In this document: piece by piece, positions 1 through 7,711 of the stretch
How positions within the stretch are numbered: position 1 is the stretch's first letter
Layout: every line of letters starts with the position of its first letter
Virus record (IMG/VR): IMGVR_UViG_3300034198_027291
Location: 1-29,097 of that record
Direction: 5' to 3' (one strand)
DNA: 29,097 bases
Source: a virus
The notes under the pieces: model-generated
The model's input: the letters and a program-made list of their open reading frames with translations, nothing else
Told to the model about the DNA's origin: nothing
Database searches by the model: none
Program-made: the position numbers and the translations under genes

Positions 1-798
1 AACAGGAATTTCAGCTTGATTTCTACTGCGAACAGCACCAAAATATTTTGCACTATTTGCACTATTGGATGGTTGAGTAAGTTGTTCTCTTAAATTATCG
101 ACGTATTCATCAATCATGCTGTAATAAGAAGATGAACCTATTAAATTCTGTTTTTTATTAAATTTGTATTTTTGATTTAATTTGCTAACAAAAGTTGTTA
201 CTTTATCAGTTAATTTTTTATCATATTCAGGGTTATTTTCATCAAGATCAGGATTATCATCAAGCCAATTATGTAATCTTTCTTCATATTCTTGAGCTAA
301 ATTTGCTTGATTATTATAATTGCTAGGTGAAGGCTGAGGCGAATAATTAATTTTATTTGCGTCATTAAGTGCATGCGTAATTCTTGAAATATCTACAGTT
401 GCCTTAGCTACATCACTTGCATTTCCTTCTTCTAACGCTATTTTTAATTTTGCTTCGGCTAATTCTAATTCATTAACAACATTATTTTTATAATGAGTTG
501 AACTATTGTTTAATGCTTGATAAAGCATTTCTTCTAGTTCTAGATTTTTTTGACGTTCTTGTTCAAAACTTTCAGCAAGCTCTTTTTTTTCTGCCCTTTC
601 CTTTTTTAATTTTGCCCAATATTTATTATTTTCTTGTTTTACTACTTTATCATCTAACGTATTTGCAGTATCAACAGATTCTTCTGCTTGGTTTTCTTCA
701 GTCGAAGGTTTGCTAACAGTTTCGTTTTCTTCTACTTCTTTTAATTCTTCATCTTGATTAACTAAATCAGATGTATTTTCATTTTCTATTTTTAACAT
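1..798 (-). CDS. Phage head scaffold-like protein (partial, runs off left edge)
   Basis: Reading leftward from an ATG at 798, an open frame of 266 codons runs without a stop to the window edge, so the C-terminus is missing. The visible part is very acidic and hydrophilic. It has a Glu/Lys-rich coiled-coil segment at about residues 55-95 and no membrane span or recognisable enzyme motif. It starts 3 bp after the GroES-like gene in the same operon, two genes below the portal. In podovirus-type head operons an acidic coiled-coil protein between portal and coat is usually the scaffold that templates procapsid assembly, so that is the inferred role. The coat gene would be expected next, beyond the left edge. 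The call rests on composition and position, not on a sequence match. Confidence 0.55.
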   Translation of the reverse strand, partial: MLKIENENTSDLVNQDEELKEVEENETVSKPSTEENQAEESVDTANTLDDKVVKQENNKYWAKLKKERAEKKELAESFEQERQKNLELEEMLYQALNNSSTHYKNNVVNELELAEAKLKIALEEGNASDVAKATVDISRITHALNDANKINYSPQPSPSNYNNQANLAQEYEERLHNWLDDNPDLDENNPEYDKKLTDKVTTFVSKLNQKYKFNKKQNLIGSSSYYSMIDEYVDNLREQLTQPSNSANSAKYFGAVRSRNQAEIPV

Positions 799-801
799 GT
801 T

Positions 802-1248
802 TTACCTTGAAACTTTAGATGGATTATCAACTTTCAATTTAATTTTAAAATCTTCTACAAGAATTGTAGGCTCACCTTCATATTTTAATTGCAAACTTGA
901 ACCTCTTGGAAAAACGACCCAATTTTTTACTTTACAATACGGACCACTAGGAAATTGATCGCCTTTATAAGCATCTGGTCCAATTTGCAATACCATTCCA
1001 ACCATTGAGTTGTATTCTTCATCTTCTTTAATAGCGCTATCAGGCAAATAAATAGAATTGATTTTTTTTTGAATTGTTGGTTTAAAAATTAAAAGCAAAA
1101 CGTTAATGCCGGTAACCTCTACATTTTTAAACCTTTCAACCATTGCATCTGGATCAAAACATGTTAAATCGATTCCTAGTGTTTCAAAATTTTGAGGAGT
1201 ATAGTTAACCATATAGCCTGAAAAATCTTGAATGTTATTATTAATCAT
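802..1248 (-). CDS. Phage GroES-like (Cpn10) co-chaperonin
   Basis: This 148-aa protein has a C-terminal half resembling the Cpn10/GroES fold. A strand containing VLLLIFKP is followed by a flexible acidic stretch with hydrophobic residues (about 70-85), where the GroES mobile loop would lie. Then come MVLQIGPDAYKG, a KVKNWVVFPR strand and a final ILVEDFKIKL strand. The pattern GPDAYKG...FPSGP.CK...W..FPR is one I recall from co-chaperonins in phage head operons. Such proteins pair with host GroEL to fold the major capsid protein, as T4 gp31 does. About 45 N-terminal residues extend beyond classical GroES. The start overlaps the stop of the upstream 63-aa gene by 8 bp, which suggests translational coupling. 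Confidence 0.75.
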   Translation of the reverse strand: MINNNIQDFSGYMVNYTPQNFETLGIDLTCFDPDAMVERFKNVEVTGINVLLLIFKPTIQKKINSIYLPDSAIKEDEEYNSMVGMVLQIGPDAYKGDQFPSGPYCKVKNWVVFPRGSSLQLKYEGEPTILVEDFKIKLKVDNPSKVSR

Positions 1249-1432
1249 TTTTGTCTACCTCAATTAAATGTTGATTAAATATTTCAAGGGCAGTTTCTAA
1301 TCCCCTGATTACACCTACGTAATATTTGTAATTTTCTAATGAAGAAATAGATGTAGGGCTGCTTAAAATGGCTAATTGAGAATTAATCTCATTGTTAATT
1401 ATTTGAACTATAGCCCCATTCATCCGTGACAT
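1241..1432 (-). CDS. Small phage head-operon protein (63 aa), unknown
   Basis: I placed the start at the ATG at 1432 (protein begins MSRMNG) because it has an AAGGGG Shine-Dalgarno at good spacing. A longer in-frame start at 1471 would overlap the preceding small gene. The predicted protein is mostly helical, with a central stretch SISSLENYKYYVGVIRGLETAL, and has no membrane span or catalytic motif. Its end overlaps the GroES-like gene by 8 bp. Small helical proteins of this kind often sit between portal and scaffold genes, but I do not recognise the family and assign no function. Confidence 0.6.
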   Translation of the reverse strand: MSRMNGAIVQIINNEINSQLAILSSPTSISSLENYKYYVGVIRGLETALEIFNQHLIEVDKND

Positions 1433-1433
1433 A

Positions 1434-1574
1434 TTATTTCCCCTTAATTGCTTTGCCATTTTTTGTAGCAACGTTTTTTCTTACTTTGGCGCTACCACCT
1501 GCTGCATATTTTTGCTTTGTTTGTTTACATTCACTCATTTTTTTAAGCGCCCATTCTCTGTTTTCTTTATTCAT
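1434..1574 (-). CDS. 46-aa basic head-operon microprotein
   Basis: A short frame opens with ATG at 1574, overlapping the portal stop codon by 8 bp, and ends at 1434, two bases before the next ATG. The peptide is strongly basic at its C-terminal half (AGGSAKVRKNVATKNGKAIKGK region) and has a Trp and a Cys in the N-terminal half. The tight overlaps on both sides match the organisation of the rest of this operon, which is the main reason to believe it is translated. Similar short Gly/Lys-rich proteins occur in other phage head operons. Function unknown. Confidence 0.6.
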   Translation of the reverse strand: MNKENREWALKKMSECKQTKQKYAAGGSAKVRKNVATKNGKAIKGK

Positions 1575-3918
1575 AAATAACCTCTCTTTCTTGTGTTTGA
1601 TTAAGTTCTGCTCTCATAGCTTCTACTTGAGCTTTTAATTCTATTTCACGTTCTTTAAACTCAAGCTTTAACAACTCTATTTCTTTTTTAATTTCCGCAT
1701 CTTTTTCTTTAAGCGCAAGATCCAAAGCTTTTTCTTTTTCTTGCAATTCCATTTTAGTTAATTCAAGTTCAAATTTTTGTTTGTTAGCTATTTCTTGTTC
1801 TTCTAATTTTAATTTAGTCAGGTAAACATCTTGCTCCATCTTTGCCTTATCTAACTCAATATTCATTTGCGTTTTGTAACCATCTGCTTCAATGTTTAAG
1901 TGAGCAATCCGCTCCCTTGATTCCACTTCTGCGCTTCGTTGTTGAATATCAGCCATTTGAACCTCAAGCGCAGGGTCAATTGGTTGTTGTTGCTGTTCTT
2001 GATTTTGCAACTTGTCTTTAGGACGCAATATTTTATCAATACCGTTAATACCTAAAGCTTCGTAAACTTTTAAATATACTTCTCTCATGTCGTGAAGTTC
2101 TGGCGCATTTGATGCTATTTTAAGCAAACTTTCAGCTTTCATTATTCGTTGAGTAGATGATTCAACGGACGGATCTGAGGTGGGAATAATATTAAATCTA
2201 TCTTCATCAAAATTAATATTATCTGGATTAAACATTTTATAGAAAAGTTGCAATTCTTCGCTAAAAGAACTATGTACAGTTCTTAATATTGCCGACTGTA
2301 TACGATTTGAAACTTCAAGTAGTGCAATAGTTGTACCAACAGGTGTATTTTGACTATTTTCTGCTATTCCAGATTCAGCAGTAGAAGCTAAGTCTTGAGT
2401 TTGAGCCGTAATTCTATTCATATACTCAAGTATAGCAGGAGAAGGACCGTTGTATGGAAGCGGTATAATAGAATCACGTAAAGGCAAATTCCCTGTTTCA
2501 ACAGTAACAAATTGACCCGGCAAAATAGTTAGATCGTTGTTAGTTGTTTTTAAACCCTTTGCTTTAAGACCGCCTGGAAAGTTTTGAAAAATTGCTGCAT
2601 CTATTGCCATTTGCTGCAAAGAAGTAAGACTTTTTGCATTGCTACCAAGTATTTGAGCCAGTCCTAAGCCGTAAATGTCAAAACCTGGGAATAAATTATA
2701 ATGAATAAAACAATTAATACGAGTTTTAGTTGGATCTTTTTCGTTCCAGTTTGGAACTATAGAAACAATTTGATTAGTAGTACCACAGCGAGTAATGACA
2801 TAAGGAGATGGTATAGCGTAATTTTGATTTATAACATCATCATTAAAAAACTCATTTAAATCAAGATACTCATGAGTTTCATAAAAAGGAAAACGAGAAG
2901 CAGTAGGTTCTGTTTGCTTAACTCCTGTTATCTCAGTATCCTCATCATTTCCATTAAAATCTATAGATTTTTCTAAATAATCTAGATCAATTTTAGAAAA
3001 AGTCCCATTTTGCATATTAAATAGGATCTCTCTTTTTGAAAGATATCTAATATGAGTTAGACGATTTGATTCTGTAATACTACTGCAATTATTATCAACT
3101 AAAAAATCCTCAGGAACAATAAATCTACTAAGCGGTTTATTTGTAATTGCATCATAATAAATTTTTCTAAAAACACAGCCGTATAAAATTAAATACAGTA
3201 AAAATCTATCATAATCAGGATAAAATCCTTTGTCGCCAACAGTTAAATACTCATTTAAACTGTCTTTTAACATTTCACCTTTAAGCTCGTAAGTCTCATC
3301 AACTGATACATCTGTTTTAAATCCTACAGGTCCCACAGAAGGCAAAAGTTCTGAACGAAGCGTTGACCACAGGCGTAATACACTTGTTGAAAAAGTAGTG
3401 TCAAAAGTTTTATTTTGCGCACCATCACCGATTGAAGGATTAGGCTTGCGAGCATTTTGAGTACTGCTATCTTCTTCTTGTTCAATATTAAAACCTAAAT
3501 ACGGTTTTGCTTTGTTAATTAAATCAAGCCAAGGTTGACGATTAGCTTTGTCTTTTTTAATTGCTTCTTCTAAATAAGCAGCAATTTTATCTTTTACGGC
3601 TTCTGGTATTGTATCTGCAATATTAATGTTAAATGGTGTAGGTGCTAGCTCACTGCTTTCTTCATCTATTTGAGATAATATTTGATCTTCAAGATTAGCA
3701 ATTAAATCCTCTTGCATATTTGAAACATTTAAATCTTGATCAATATTTTGTTCAAACGGTTCGGAATTATCTATCAAATCAATCGGTAACTCATCATCTA
3801 AATTTTGATAATCAGATTCAATATTAGAAAAAGCTGAAAAATCTTCTATTGGTTGTTCTTTAAGTTTTTTTCTTAAAACAAGCCTTGCTTTTTTTGTAGG
3901 TTCACTATTAATTGCCAT
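1567..3918 (-). CDS. Phage portal protein
   Basis: This large (783-aa) protein lies directly downstream of the terminase. The portal forms the dodecameric ring at the procapsid vertex through which the terminase motor pumps DNA. In sequence, residues about 100-600 form the mixed alpha/beta core. It includes a segment with an Asp/Tyr-rich stem and the phrase IVPEDFLVDNNCSSI, which fits the 'PEDF' region seen in P22-like podovirus portals. Residues about 625-780 are one long charged coiled coil rich in Glu, Lys and Gln, longer than in most portals and plausibly the barrel/crown. The first 90 residues are acidic and probably disordered. The start codon overlaps the terminase stop by one base (TAATG), indicating translational coupling. 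The family assignment is from pattern and position. Confidence 0.85.
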   Translation of the reverse strand: MAINSEPTKKARLVLRKKLKEQPIEDFSAFSNIESDYQNLDDELPIDLIDNSEPFEQNIDQDLNVSNMQEDLIANLEDQILSQIDEESSELAPTPFNINIADTIPEAVKDKIAAYLEEAIKKDKANRQPWLDLINKAKPYLGFNIEQEEDSSTQNARKPNPSIGDGAQNKTFDTTFSTSVLRLWSTLRSELLPSVGPVGFKTDVSVDETYELKGEMLKDSLNEYLTVGDKGFYPDYDRFLLYLILYGCVFRKIYYDAITNKPLSRFIVPEDFLVDNNCSSITESNRLTHIRYLSKREILFNMQNGTFSKIDLDYLEKSIDFNGNDEDTEITGVKQTEPTASRFPFYETHEYLDLNEFFNDDVINQNYAIPSPYVITRCGTTNQIVSIVPNWNEKDPTKTRINCFIHYNLFPGFDIYGLGLAQILGSNAKSLTSLQQMAIDAAIFQNFPGGLKAKGLKTTNNDLTILPGQFVTVETGNLPLRDSIIPLPYNGPSPAILEYMNRITAQTQDLASTAESGIAENSQNTPVGTTIALLEVSNRIQSAILRTVHSSFSEELQLFYKMFNPDNINFDEDRFNIIPTSDPSVESSTQRIMKAESLLKIASNAPELHDMREVYLKVYEALGINGIDKILRPKDKLQNQEQQQQPIDPALEVQMADIQQRSAEVESRERIAHLNIEADGYKTQMNIELDKAKMEQDVYLTKLKLEEQEIANKQKFELELTKMELQEKEKALDLALKEKDAEIKKEIELLKLEFKEREIELKAQVEAMRAELNQTQEREVIYE

Positions 3919-5549
3919 TAGTAAAACCTTTTATTTTTAATAATTGGCTCATCTTCTTCTATGATGTCAGTCTTATGCATTAGTACATCGTTATCTTTTA
4001 AATAAGATAATACTTGAGTCATTGTATCGACTAAATCCCTTGATTCTGCGTTAGGAAATGTGATAACTGATTCTAAAAACTCATCTGCAAAAGGTTGTAA
4101 TTTTTCTTGATTGTTGTTTTCAGTAGGTAAATAGACAAGTCCACACTCAATGAATGCAGACACTCTTTGAACTCTGCTTGTTTTGTCACCTTTCGGAGTA
4201 TAACCTATTGCTGGAACACCTGCGTTTCTTAAATCTCGGATTAGAGGATCACCTGTTGCCTTTGCCTCAATTAAACAACGATCAACTTTGTTTTGAGCAG
4301 GAAATAAATTTTTGTGTTCTCCTGTATCTTTAAAATCTTTAGCTAATCTTTGCGCTCTAATTCTAAGATCTGGATATCCAACTCGATCACGCCACATGGA
4401 AAGCAGGATAATTTTAAATAATCCATCTTCGCTATTTTCCCCCCAAACACCCCAAGTAGTACAAGCAGAATATGCAGCTGTTGGAGAATCAGAAAAAGCA
4501 GTATCCCAGCTTTGAATAATATGATCAAACTTAGGTTTGATAGGTGAATTCCAAAACTGAAACCATTTTTTCTTTAATATTCCGCCACCAAGAGGCGATG
4601 GTCTTTGTTGACATTGACCAGCATATCCATAAGAACCAAGTGTATTTTTTAAATCATTAACTTGTTTTTCACCCATTCTTGAAGGTGTTAAAAGCTCACC
4701 TTCTTTTGTTCTAGGGTCGCTCCAATCTTTTTTATTTGTTCCCAAAGGAACTGTTAAACATTTACGTTTTGTTTCAAATTCCATGGGCAATACAAGTTCT
4801 ACCCATTCTTCGTCTTTATCATTTTTTCGAATATATCCTGTTAAATCGTTTTCATGCGTTCTTTGTTGAACTACAATTCTGCAATCATTAGCAGGATTGT
4901 TTGAACGTGTTGACATTCTTTGCGTCCACCAATTGATTACATTAGATCTTTTTAAATCAGACAAATCACTAGGATCGTTTGGATCGTCAATAATAATAAT
5001 TGATCCACCTTTACCAACTGTTTTCGATGCAACGCTAGTTGATTGTCTATAACCAGTTTTAGAATTTTGAAAAAAACTTTTAACATTTTGATCTTTAGCA
5101 AGAGGAAATTGATACCCCCAATTACTTTGATACCAATCGCTTTCTATTAATGCACGACTACGACTTGCATGTTCTAAACTAAGAGAATTAACACATGAAA
5201 CAGTTAAAAACCTTTCGCATGGATTATGCAACCAAACCCACGCAGGAAATGCTATTGAAATTAAATTAGTTTTGCCTGTACGGGGTGGAACATTAATAAT
5301 TAATTTTTTAATTTGTCTTTTGTATACAGCTTCTAAATGCTCAGCTATTGCCTTAATATGCCAACCATCCACATAAGGCATTCTTCCTTCCATGTGAGGC
5401 CAAGCTTGCTTAAAAAATTCATACAAAGAAATTTCTGCATTTAAAATAGTTTTTTTTTCTTTTAAAGTGTTTAATTCGGAATTATTAAACTCAAGAACTG
5501 AATGAATTGAATTTTTAAATTCGTTTTGAACAAAACATTCTTGATGCAT
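3918..5549 (-). CDS. terL: Phage terminase large subunit
   Basis: A 543-aa packaging motor and nuclease. The N-terminal ATPase domain has a Walker A-like loop VPPRTGKT at about residues 87-94, a Walker B strand with acidic pair SIIIIDDP at about 183-190, and a coupling-type motif near VVQQRTHENDL. The C-terminal RNase H-like nuclease begins with QSWDTAFSD (first acidic residue), followed by EAKATGDP and a DLVDTMTQ region supplying further acidic ligands. This layout is that of the family often labelled 'putative large terminase, C-terminal domain' in alphaproteobacterial prophages. It is the first gene of the head operon and is complete. The matching small subunit is not adjacent; the best candidate is the HTH protein at 13506-14081. 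Confidence 0.93.
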   Translation of the reverse strand: MHQECFVQNEFKNSIHSVLEFNNSELNTLKEKKTILNAEISLYEFFKQAWPHMEGRMPYVDGWHIKAIAEHLEAVYKRQIKKLIINVPPRTGKTNLISIAFPAWVWLHNPCERFLTVSCVNSLSLEHASRSRALIESDWYQSNWGYQFPLAKDQNVKSFFQNSKTGYRQSTSVASKTVGKGGSIIIIDDPNDPSDLSDLKRSNVINWWTQRMSTRSNNPANDCRIVVQQRTHENDLTGYIRKNDKDEEWVELVLPMEFETKRKCLTVPLGTNKKDWSDPRTKEGELLTPSRMGEKQVNDLKNTLGSYGYAGQCQQRPSPLGGGILKKKWFQFWNSPIKPKFDHIIQSWDTAFSDSPTAAYSACTTWGVWGENSEDGLFKIILLSMWRDRVGYPDLRIRAQRLAKDFKDTGEHKNLFPAQNKVDRCLIEAKATGDPLIRDLRNAGVPAIGYTPKGDKTSRVQRVSAFIECGLVYLPTENNNQEKLQPFADEFLESVITFPNAESRDLVDTMTQVLSYLKDNDVLMHKTDIIEEDEPIIKNKRFY

Positions 5550-5935
5550 TTTAATGAAACTTTTGATGAAATTGATTATTTAAATCAATCATATCACAAG
5601 ATTTTCCAACTCTTGTTTTCTCGTGTTTTTTGCGCCCCATCTTTCCAAAAAACGTCCTGCATCCCTTACGTTTAAAGGGCTGTATTTCCTAATACGTAGT
5701 AATAACTATTAAGTGTGCATCTCACCACATTTTGTGAATGTGGGATCTGCTATGCTTAGCAAGCAAAGAAATAGCCTTTAAAAAAGAATTTTTTATTTAA
5801 AGGTAAGGTAAGAGCCTTTAAAAAAGAATAAATAGTTTTTTTTAAAGTATATTTCTAAAAAAAGTGGGAAAGTGGGAATGAAAGACTCAAATAGTAGAGA
5901 AATACTAGTATTGGGGTATTCCCACTTTTTACCAG
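5550..5935. promoter_or_regulatory. Gene-free 386-bp region with several inverted and direct repeats
   Basis: No convincing gene is present between the terminase start and the DUF1640-type gene. It holds a hairpin CCACATT-5-AATGTGG (5725-5743), a small TGCTT/AAGCA dyad near 5753, and a 17-bp direct repeat (5773-5789 and 5813-5829). The first repeat copy also forms CCTTTAAA/TTTAAAGG (5775-5803). There is also an 11-bp inverted repeat AAAGTGGGAAT/ATTCCCACTTT (5869-5879, 5918-5928) enclosing the 12-bp palindrome AATACTAGTATT (5901-5912). It must contain the promoter of the packaging operon and could contain the packaging (cos/pac) site, but no good -35/-10 pair or known cos motif is visible. Confidence 0.5.
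5773..5829. repeat. 17-bp direct repeat, two copies 40 bp apart
   Basis: AGCCTTTAAAAAAGAAT occurs identically at 5773-5789 and 5813-5829. The 40-bp offset is close to four helical turns, so a protein could bind both on one DNA face. It lies upstream of the packaging operon. Confidence 0.7.
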
Positions 5936-6187
5936 TCATGAATTAAAGAATACTAGTTTTATTAACATAAGAAACATAGCTCCGCTAATAGCAATAATCC
6001 ACTTCATATTAATATCTAGCTTATTTTCTACTATATCTATTTTCGCTTCCAACCGAGCTATATCACTTTTAGTAGCTACATGTTGATCAATATTAGAAAT
6101 CACTTCGGTAATAGCTTCCGCTTGCTTTTCTTCAAATCCAGACGCCACAAATTTTTTAACAGCCTGATGAGTATCTATTAAAGCCAT
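5936..6187 (-). CDS. DUF1640-like coiled-coil membrane protein
   Basis: This 83-aa protein has three visible parts. The N-terminal segment (about 1-35) begins MALIDTHQAVKKFVASGFEEKQAEA. A short coiled coil (about 36-60) contains ATKSDIARLEAKID. A single C-terminal membrane helix (about 62-80) is MKWIIAISGAMFLMLIKLVF. This matches small DUF1640/CCDC90-type proteins common on mobile elements of intracellular proteobacteria. Their biochemical role is unknown. A paralogue lies at 22253-22534 with the same order (THAIIKDFITSGIPEKQAE, ATKSDMEK, terminal membrane helix). A TTGACA (6249-6254), 17-bp spacer, TAAAGT promoter sits just upstream, so it is probably transcribed separately from the partition genes. 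Confidence 0.75.
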   Translation of the reverse strand: MALIDTHQAVKKFVASGFEEKQAEAITEVISNIDQHVATKSDIARLEAKIDIVENKLDINMKWIIAISGAMFLMLIKLVFFNS

Positions 6188-6212
6188 ATCTGTATTTTTT
6201 TAATTGATTTAT

Positions 6213-6306
6213 TATTGTTAGGCTAACTTTAAAGCCTTAGCTACAATATGTCAATCATTGATGTCCTCACCTAGCTAAAGCAAGGTGAGGACGTCAAGGT
6301 CTTTTT
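6213..6306. promoter_or_regulatory. Promoter with nested dyad, and strong hairpin between parG-like and DUF1640-type genes
   Basis: Reading the minus strand, TTGACA (6254-6249), 17 bp and TAAAGT (6231-6226) form a promoter for the DUF1640-type gene. It lies inside an inverted repeat whose outer arms are TATTGT (6213-6218) and ACAATA (6243-6248), with inner arms around GGCT/AGCC. Just beyond is a perfect 10-bp stem GTCCTCACCT/AGGTGAGGAC (6263-6272, 6283-6292), extendable to 13 bp with one wobble. A run of five T on the plus strand follows at 6302-6306. The hairpin could terminate plus-strand transcripts or isolate the two minus-strand units. Confidence 0.5.
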
Positions 6307-6317
6307 AATATTGTGCT

Positions 6318-6521
6318 TCAAGTTTTAATGTATTCTTTAATAAAGTTTATCAAAACTTCAGTAATGTTAGTTTTTTTATGAATAGTTTGTATTTTAAAAT
6401 TTGATCTTAAGGATTCAGGTACATTAATAGTTAAAGTTACTATTTTTTCTTTTAACACTTCTTTTAAACATTCTTCTTTTAAAATATTTATTCTTTCTTT
6501 TAATTTTGGTTTTAAAGCCAT
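6318..6521 (-). CDS. ParG-like ribbon-helix-helix centromere-binding protein
   Basis: A 67-aa protein whose first 27 residues are highly charged and probably flexible. The rest has ribbon-helix-helix shape: a strand IVTLTINVP, helix SLRSNFKIQTIHKK, a turn, then helix ITEVLINFIKEYIKT. This is the plan of ParG of TP228 and similar proteins, in which the flexible tail stimulates the ATPase of the partner ParF and the RHH dimer binds the centromere and represses the operon. The start overlaps the ParA/ParF-like gene by 10 bp, the usual order for a type Ib partition cassette. The predicted target is the 8-bp iteron site at 7155-7272. Specific identity with ParG is inferred from size, fold and context. 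Confidence 0.75.
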   Translation of the reverse strand: MALKPKLKERINILKEECLKEVLKEKIVTLTINVPESLRSNFKIQTIHKKTNITEVLINFIKEYIKT

Positions 6522-7153
6522 TTTATAATCTCCAATATTTCATCTCTTATTGCATCTATTTCAAGTGTTGCATAACTAAACATAGTATTTTTATTAAATA
6601 CAGTTTTGCCATCACTAGCTGAAGTCGAATATATTACACGTTGGCTAGTGTATGAATTTAAAATTGGTAATTTATAAGGTTCTAAAGCTTTTATAACTTC
6701 CATGCTAAGTTTAGTATTTTTGATAACTCTACTAATTACAAAAGCTGCTAATGGTTTATTATCAGTAACTTCTTGTCGTGCTTTAATTATATCTACTAGA
6801 TCAGCAGTAGCCCAGACATCCCAAGGAGATGGTTGCACTGGAATTAAAATAAAATCAGCTATTTTCACAGCAGCAATTGCTAATTTAGCTATAATTGACG
6901 CACCATCAATTATGATATAATCATAATTGTTTTTTACTGCGTTGATATCTGTAGCTAATGATTCTCTGTCTAATCCTACCACAGGAATAATTTGACCATC
7001 ATTTTCTTCGTTCCAATCACGAGCCGATCCTTGAGGGTCGCTGTCAACAAGCAAAGTCTTAAAACCTTTGTTTTGCAATGAGTGTGTGAGGTTAATAGCT
7101 ATAGTAGTTTTACCGCAACCTCCCTTTTGATTTAATATTGCAATTATTTTCAT
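6512..7153 (-). CDS. parA: ParA/ParF-type partition ATPase
   Basis: A 213-aa deviant Walker A ATPase that segregates low-copy replicons by forming ATP-dependent patterns on the nucleoid. The deviant Walker A motif KGGCGKTT is at residues 10-17 with the signature lysine (K10). The Walker A' region DSDPQGSA follows at about 38-45 and the Walker B strand YIIIDGAS at about 79-86. The length and the lack of an N-terminal HTH domain place it in the short ParF/type Ib group rather than the P1 ParA group. It is followed by the RHH protein and preceded by the iteron region, so the cassette is complete. Presence of this module beside terminase and portal is the main argument that the element is maintained as a plasmid. 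Confidence 0.92.
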   Translation of the reverse strand: MKIIAILNQKGGCGKTTIAINLTHSLQNKGFKTLLVDSDPQGSARDWNEENDGQIIPVVGLDRESLATDINAVKNNYDYIIIDGASIIAKLAIAAVKIADFILIPVQPSPWDVWATADLVDIIKARQEVTDNKPLAAFVISRVIKNTKLSMEVIKALEPYKLPILNSYTSQRVIYSTSASDGKTVFNKNTMFSYATLEIDAIRDEILEIIKWL

Positions 7154-7154
7154 A

Positions 7155-7272
7155 TATACTGGTTTACTAGTTTACTAGTTTACTAGTTTACTAGTTTACT
7201 ATATTAAGTCAATACTAACATTGGTATTGACTGTAACTAATATACTAGTATATTAGTATATTAGTATATTAG
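7155..7272. repeat. Centromere-like site: two arrays of 8-bp iterons around a palindromic divergent promoter
   Basis: Left array: four exact TTTACTAG units (7163-7194) with degenerate units on each side (7155-7162, 7195-7202). Right array: TATACTAG (7241-7248) followed by three exact TATATTAG units (7249-7272). Between them is a perfect 9-bp inverted repeat AGTCAATAC/GTATTGACT (7207-7215, 7224-7232). Each arm supplies a TTGACT -35 box. Sixteen bp on lie TAAACT (minus, 7190-7185) and TATATT (plus, 7249-7254), each inside an iteron array. The arrangement suggests one site serving as centromere and as autoregulated divergent operator for the parA gene and the 58-aa gene. Short iterons bound by RHH proteins are known for ParG/omega-type systems; binding here is inferred. 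Confidence 0.8.
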
Positions 7273-7285
7273 TTAGAAAGTAATT

Positions 7286-7462
7286 ATGACATTTCCAATT
7301 TTAGGAGTATTTTTATTGACTTTAGGAACATCCTTATTGGCTTTATATGTAATTGATAAAGTATTTTTAATCTTTAAACTCAAGCGGTTTGAGAAGGAAT
7401 TAAAAAAAGAATTTGATAAGGAATTAAAAAGAATAAATGCAGTTTTATTGGATAAAAAATAA
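7286..7462 (+). CDS. 58-aa single-span membrane microprotein
   Basis: It opens with ATG at 7286, directly behind the right iteron array, and ends at 7462. Residues 3-30 form one hydrophobic span (ILGVFLLTLGTSLLALYVI...). Residues 31-58 are a charged amphipathic helix with a near repeat, FEKELKKEFDKELKR. It overlaps the WGR-domain gene by 26 bp, so the two are probably translated from one message started at the divergent promoter in the iteron site. The topology, a membrane anchor with a cytoplasmic coiled coil, is seen in many small phage and toxin-antitoxin proteins, but no family is recognised. Confidence 0.5.
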   Translation: MTFPILGVFLLTLGTSLLALYVIDKVFLIFKLKRFEKELKKEFDKELKRINAVLLDKK

Positions 7463-7652
7463 TAGATATTATAAAGTTTTATTGCAAAGAACTTTATTTA
7501 ATACGATAGATATAATTTGCGTCTGGGGAAGAATAGGTGGAAATCTTGGAAACTTTAACATTATACCTTGTCAAAACGACCAAGATATAGAATTAACAAT
7601 TAATAATATTAAAAAACGTAGATTATATAAAAAATATATAGAAATTAAATAA
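7437..7652 (+). CDS. WGR-domain microprotein
   Basis: A 71-aa protein consisting of little more than a WGR domain. It shows RYYKVLLQRTLFNTIDIICVWGRIGGNLGN, with the Trp-Gly-Arg signature followed by the Gly-rich turn, then an alpha segment IELTINNIKKRRLYKKY. WGR domains occur in eukaryotic PARPs and in small standalone bacterial proteins. In PARP they bind DNA ends and relay damage signals; the job of standalone versions is not established. It overlaps the upstream membrane microprotein gene and is followed, beyond an antisense tRNA, by a plus-strand terminator at 7875-7905. Confidence 0.75.
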   Translation: MQFYWIKNNRYYKVLLQRTLFNTIDIICVWGRIGGNLGNFNIIPCQNDQDIELTINNIKKRRLYKKYIEIK

Positions 7653-7711
7653 AAATTTAATTATTACTCTTACTTACTTTCCATAAAATAGGTTATGGAT
7701 AAAATTTGATT

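Noticed and set aside
498-716. 72-codon plus-strand frame rich in Leu and Phe
   Set aside because: It is antisense to the acidic scaffold-like gene; the Leu/Phe content is what its Glu/Lys codons give on the other strand.
4312-4528. Short frames on both strands inside the terminase gene
   Set aside because: The terminase frame carries clear catalytic motifs through this stretch. The other frames have no motif order and no start signals.
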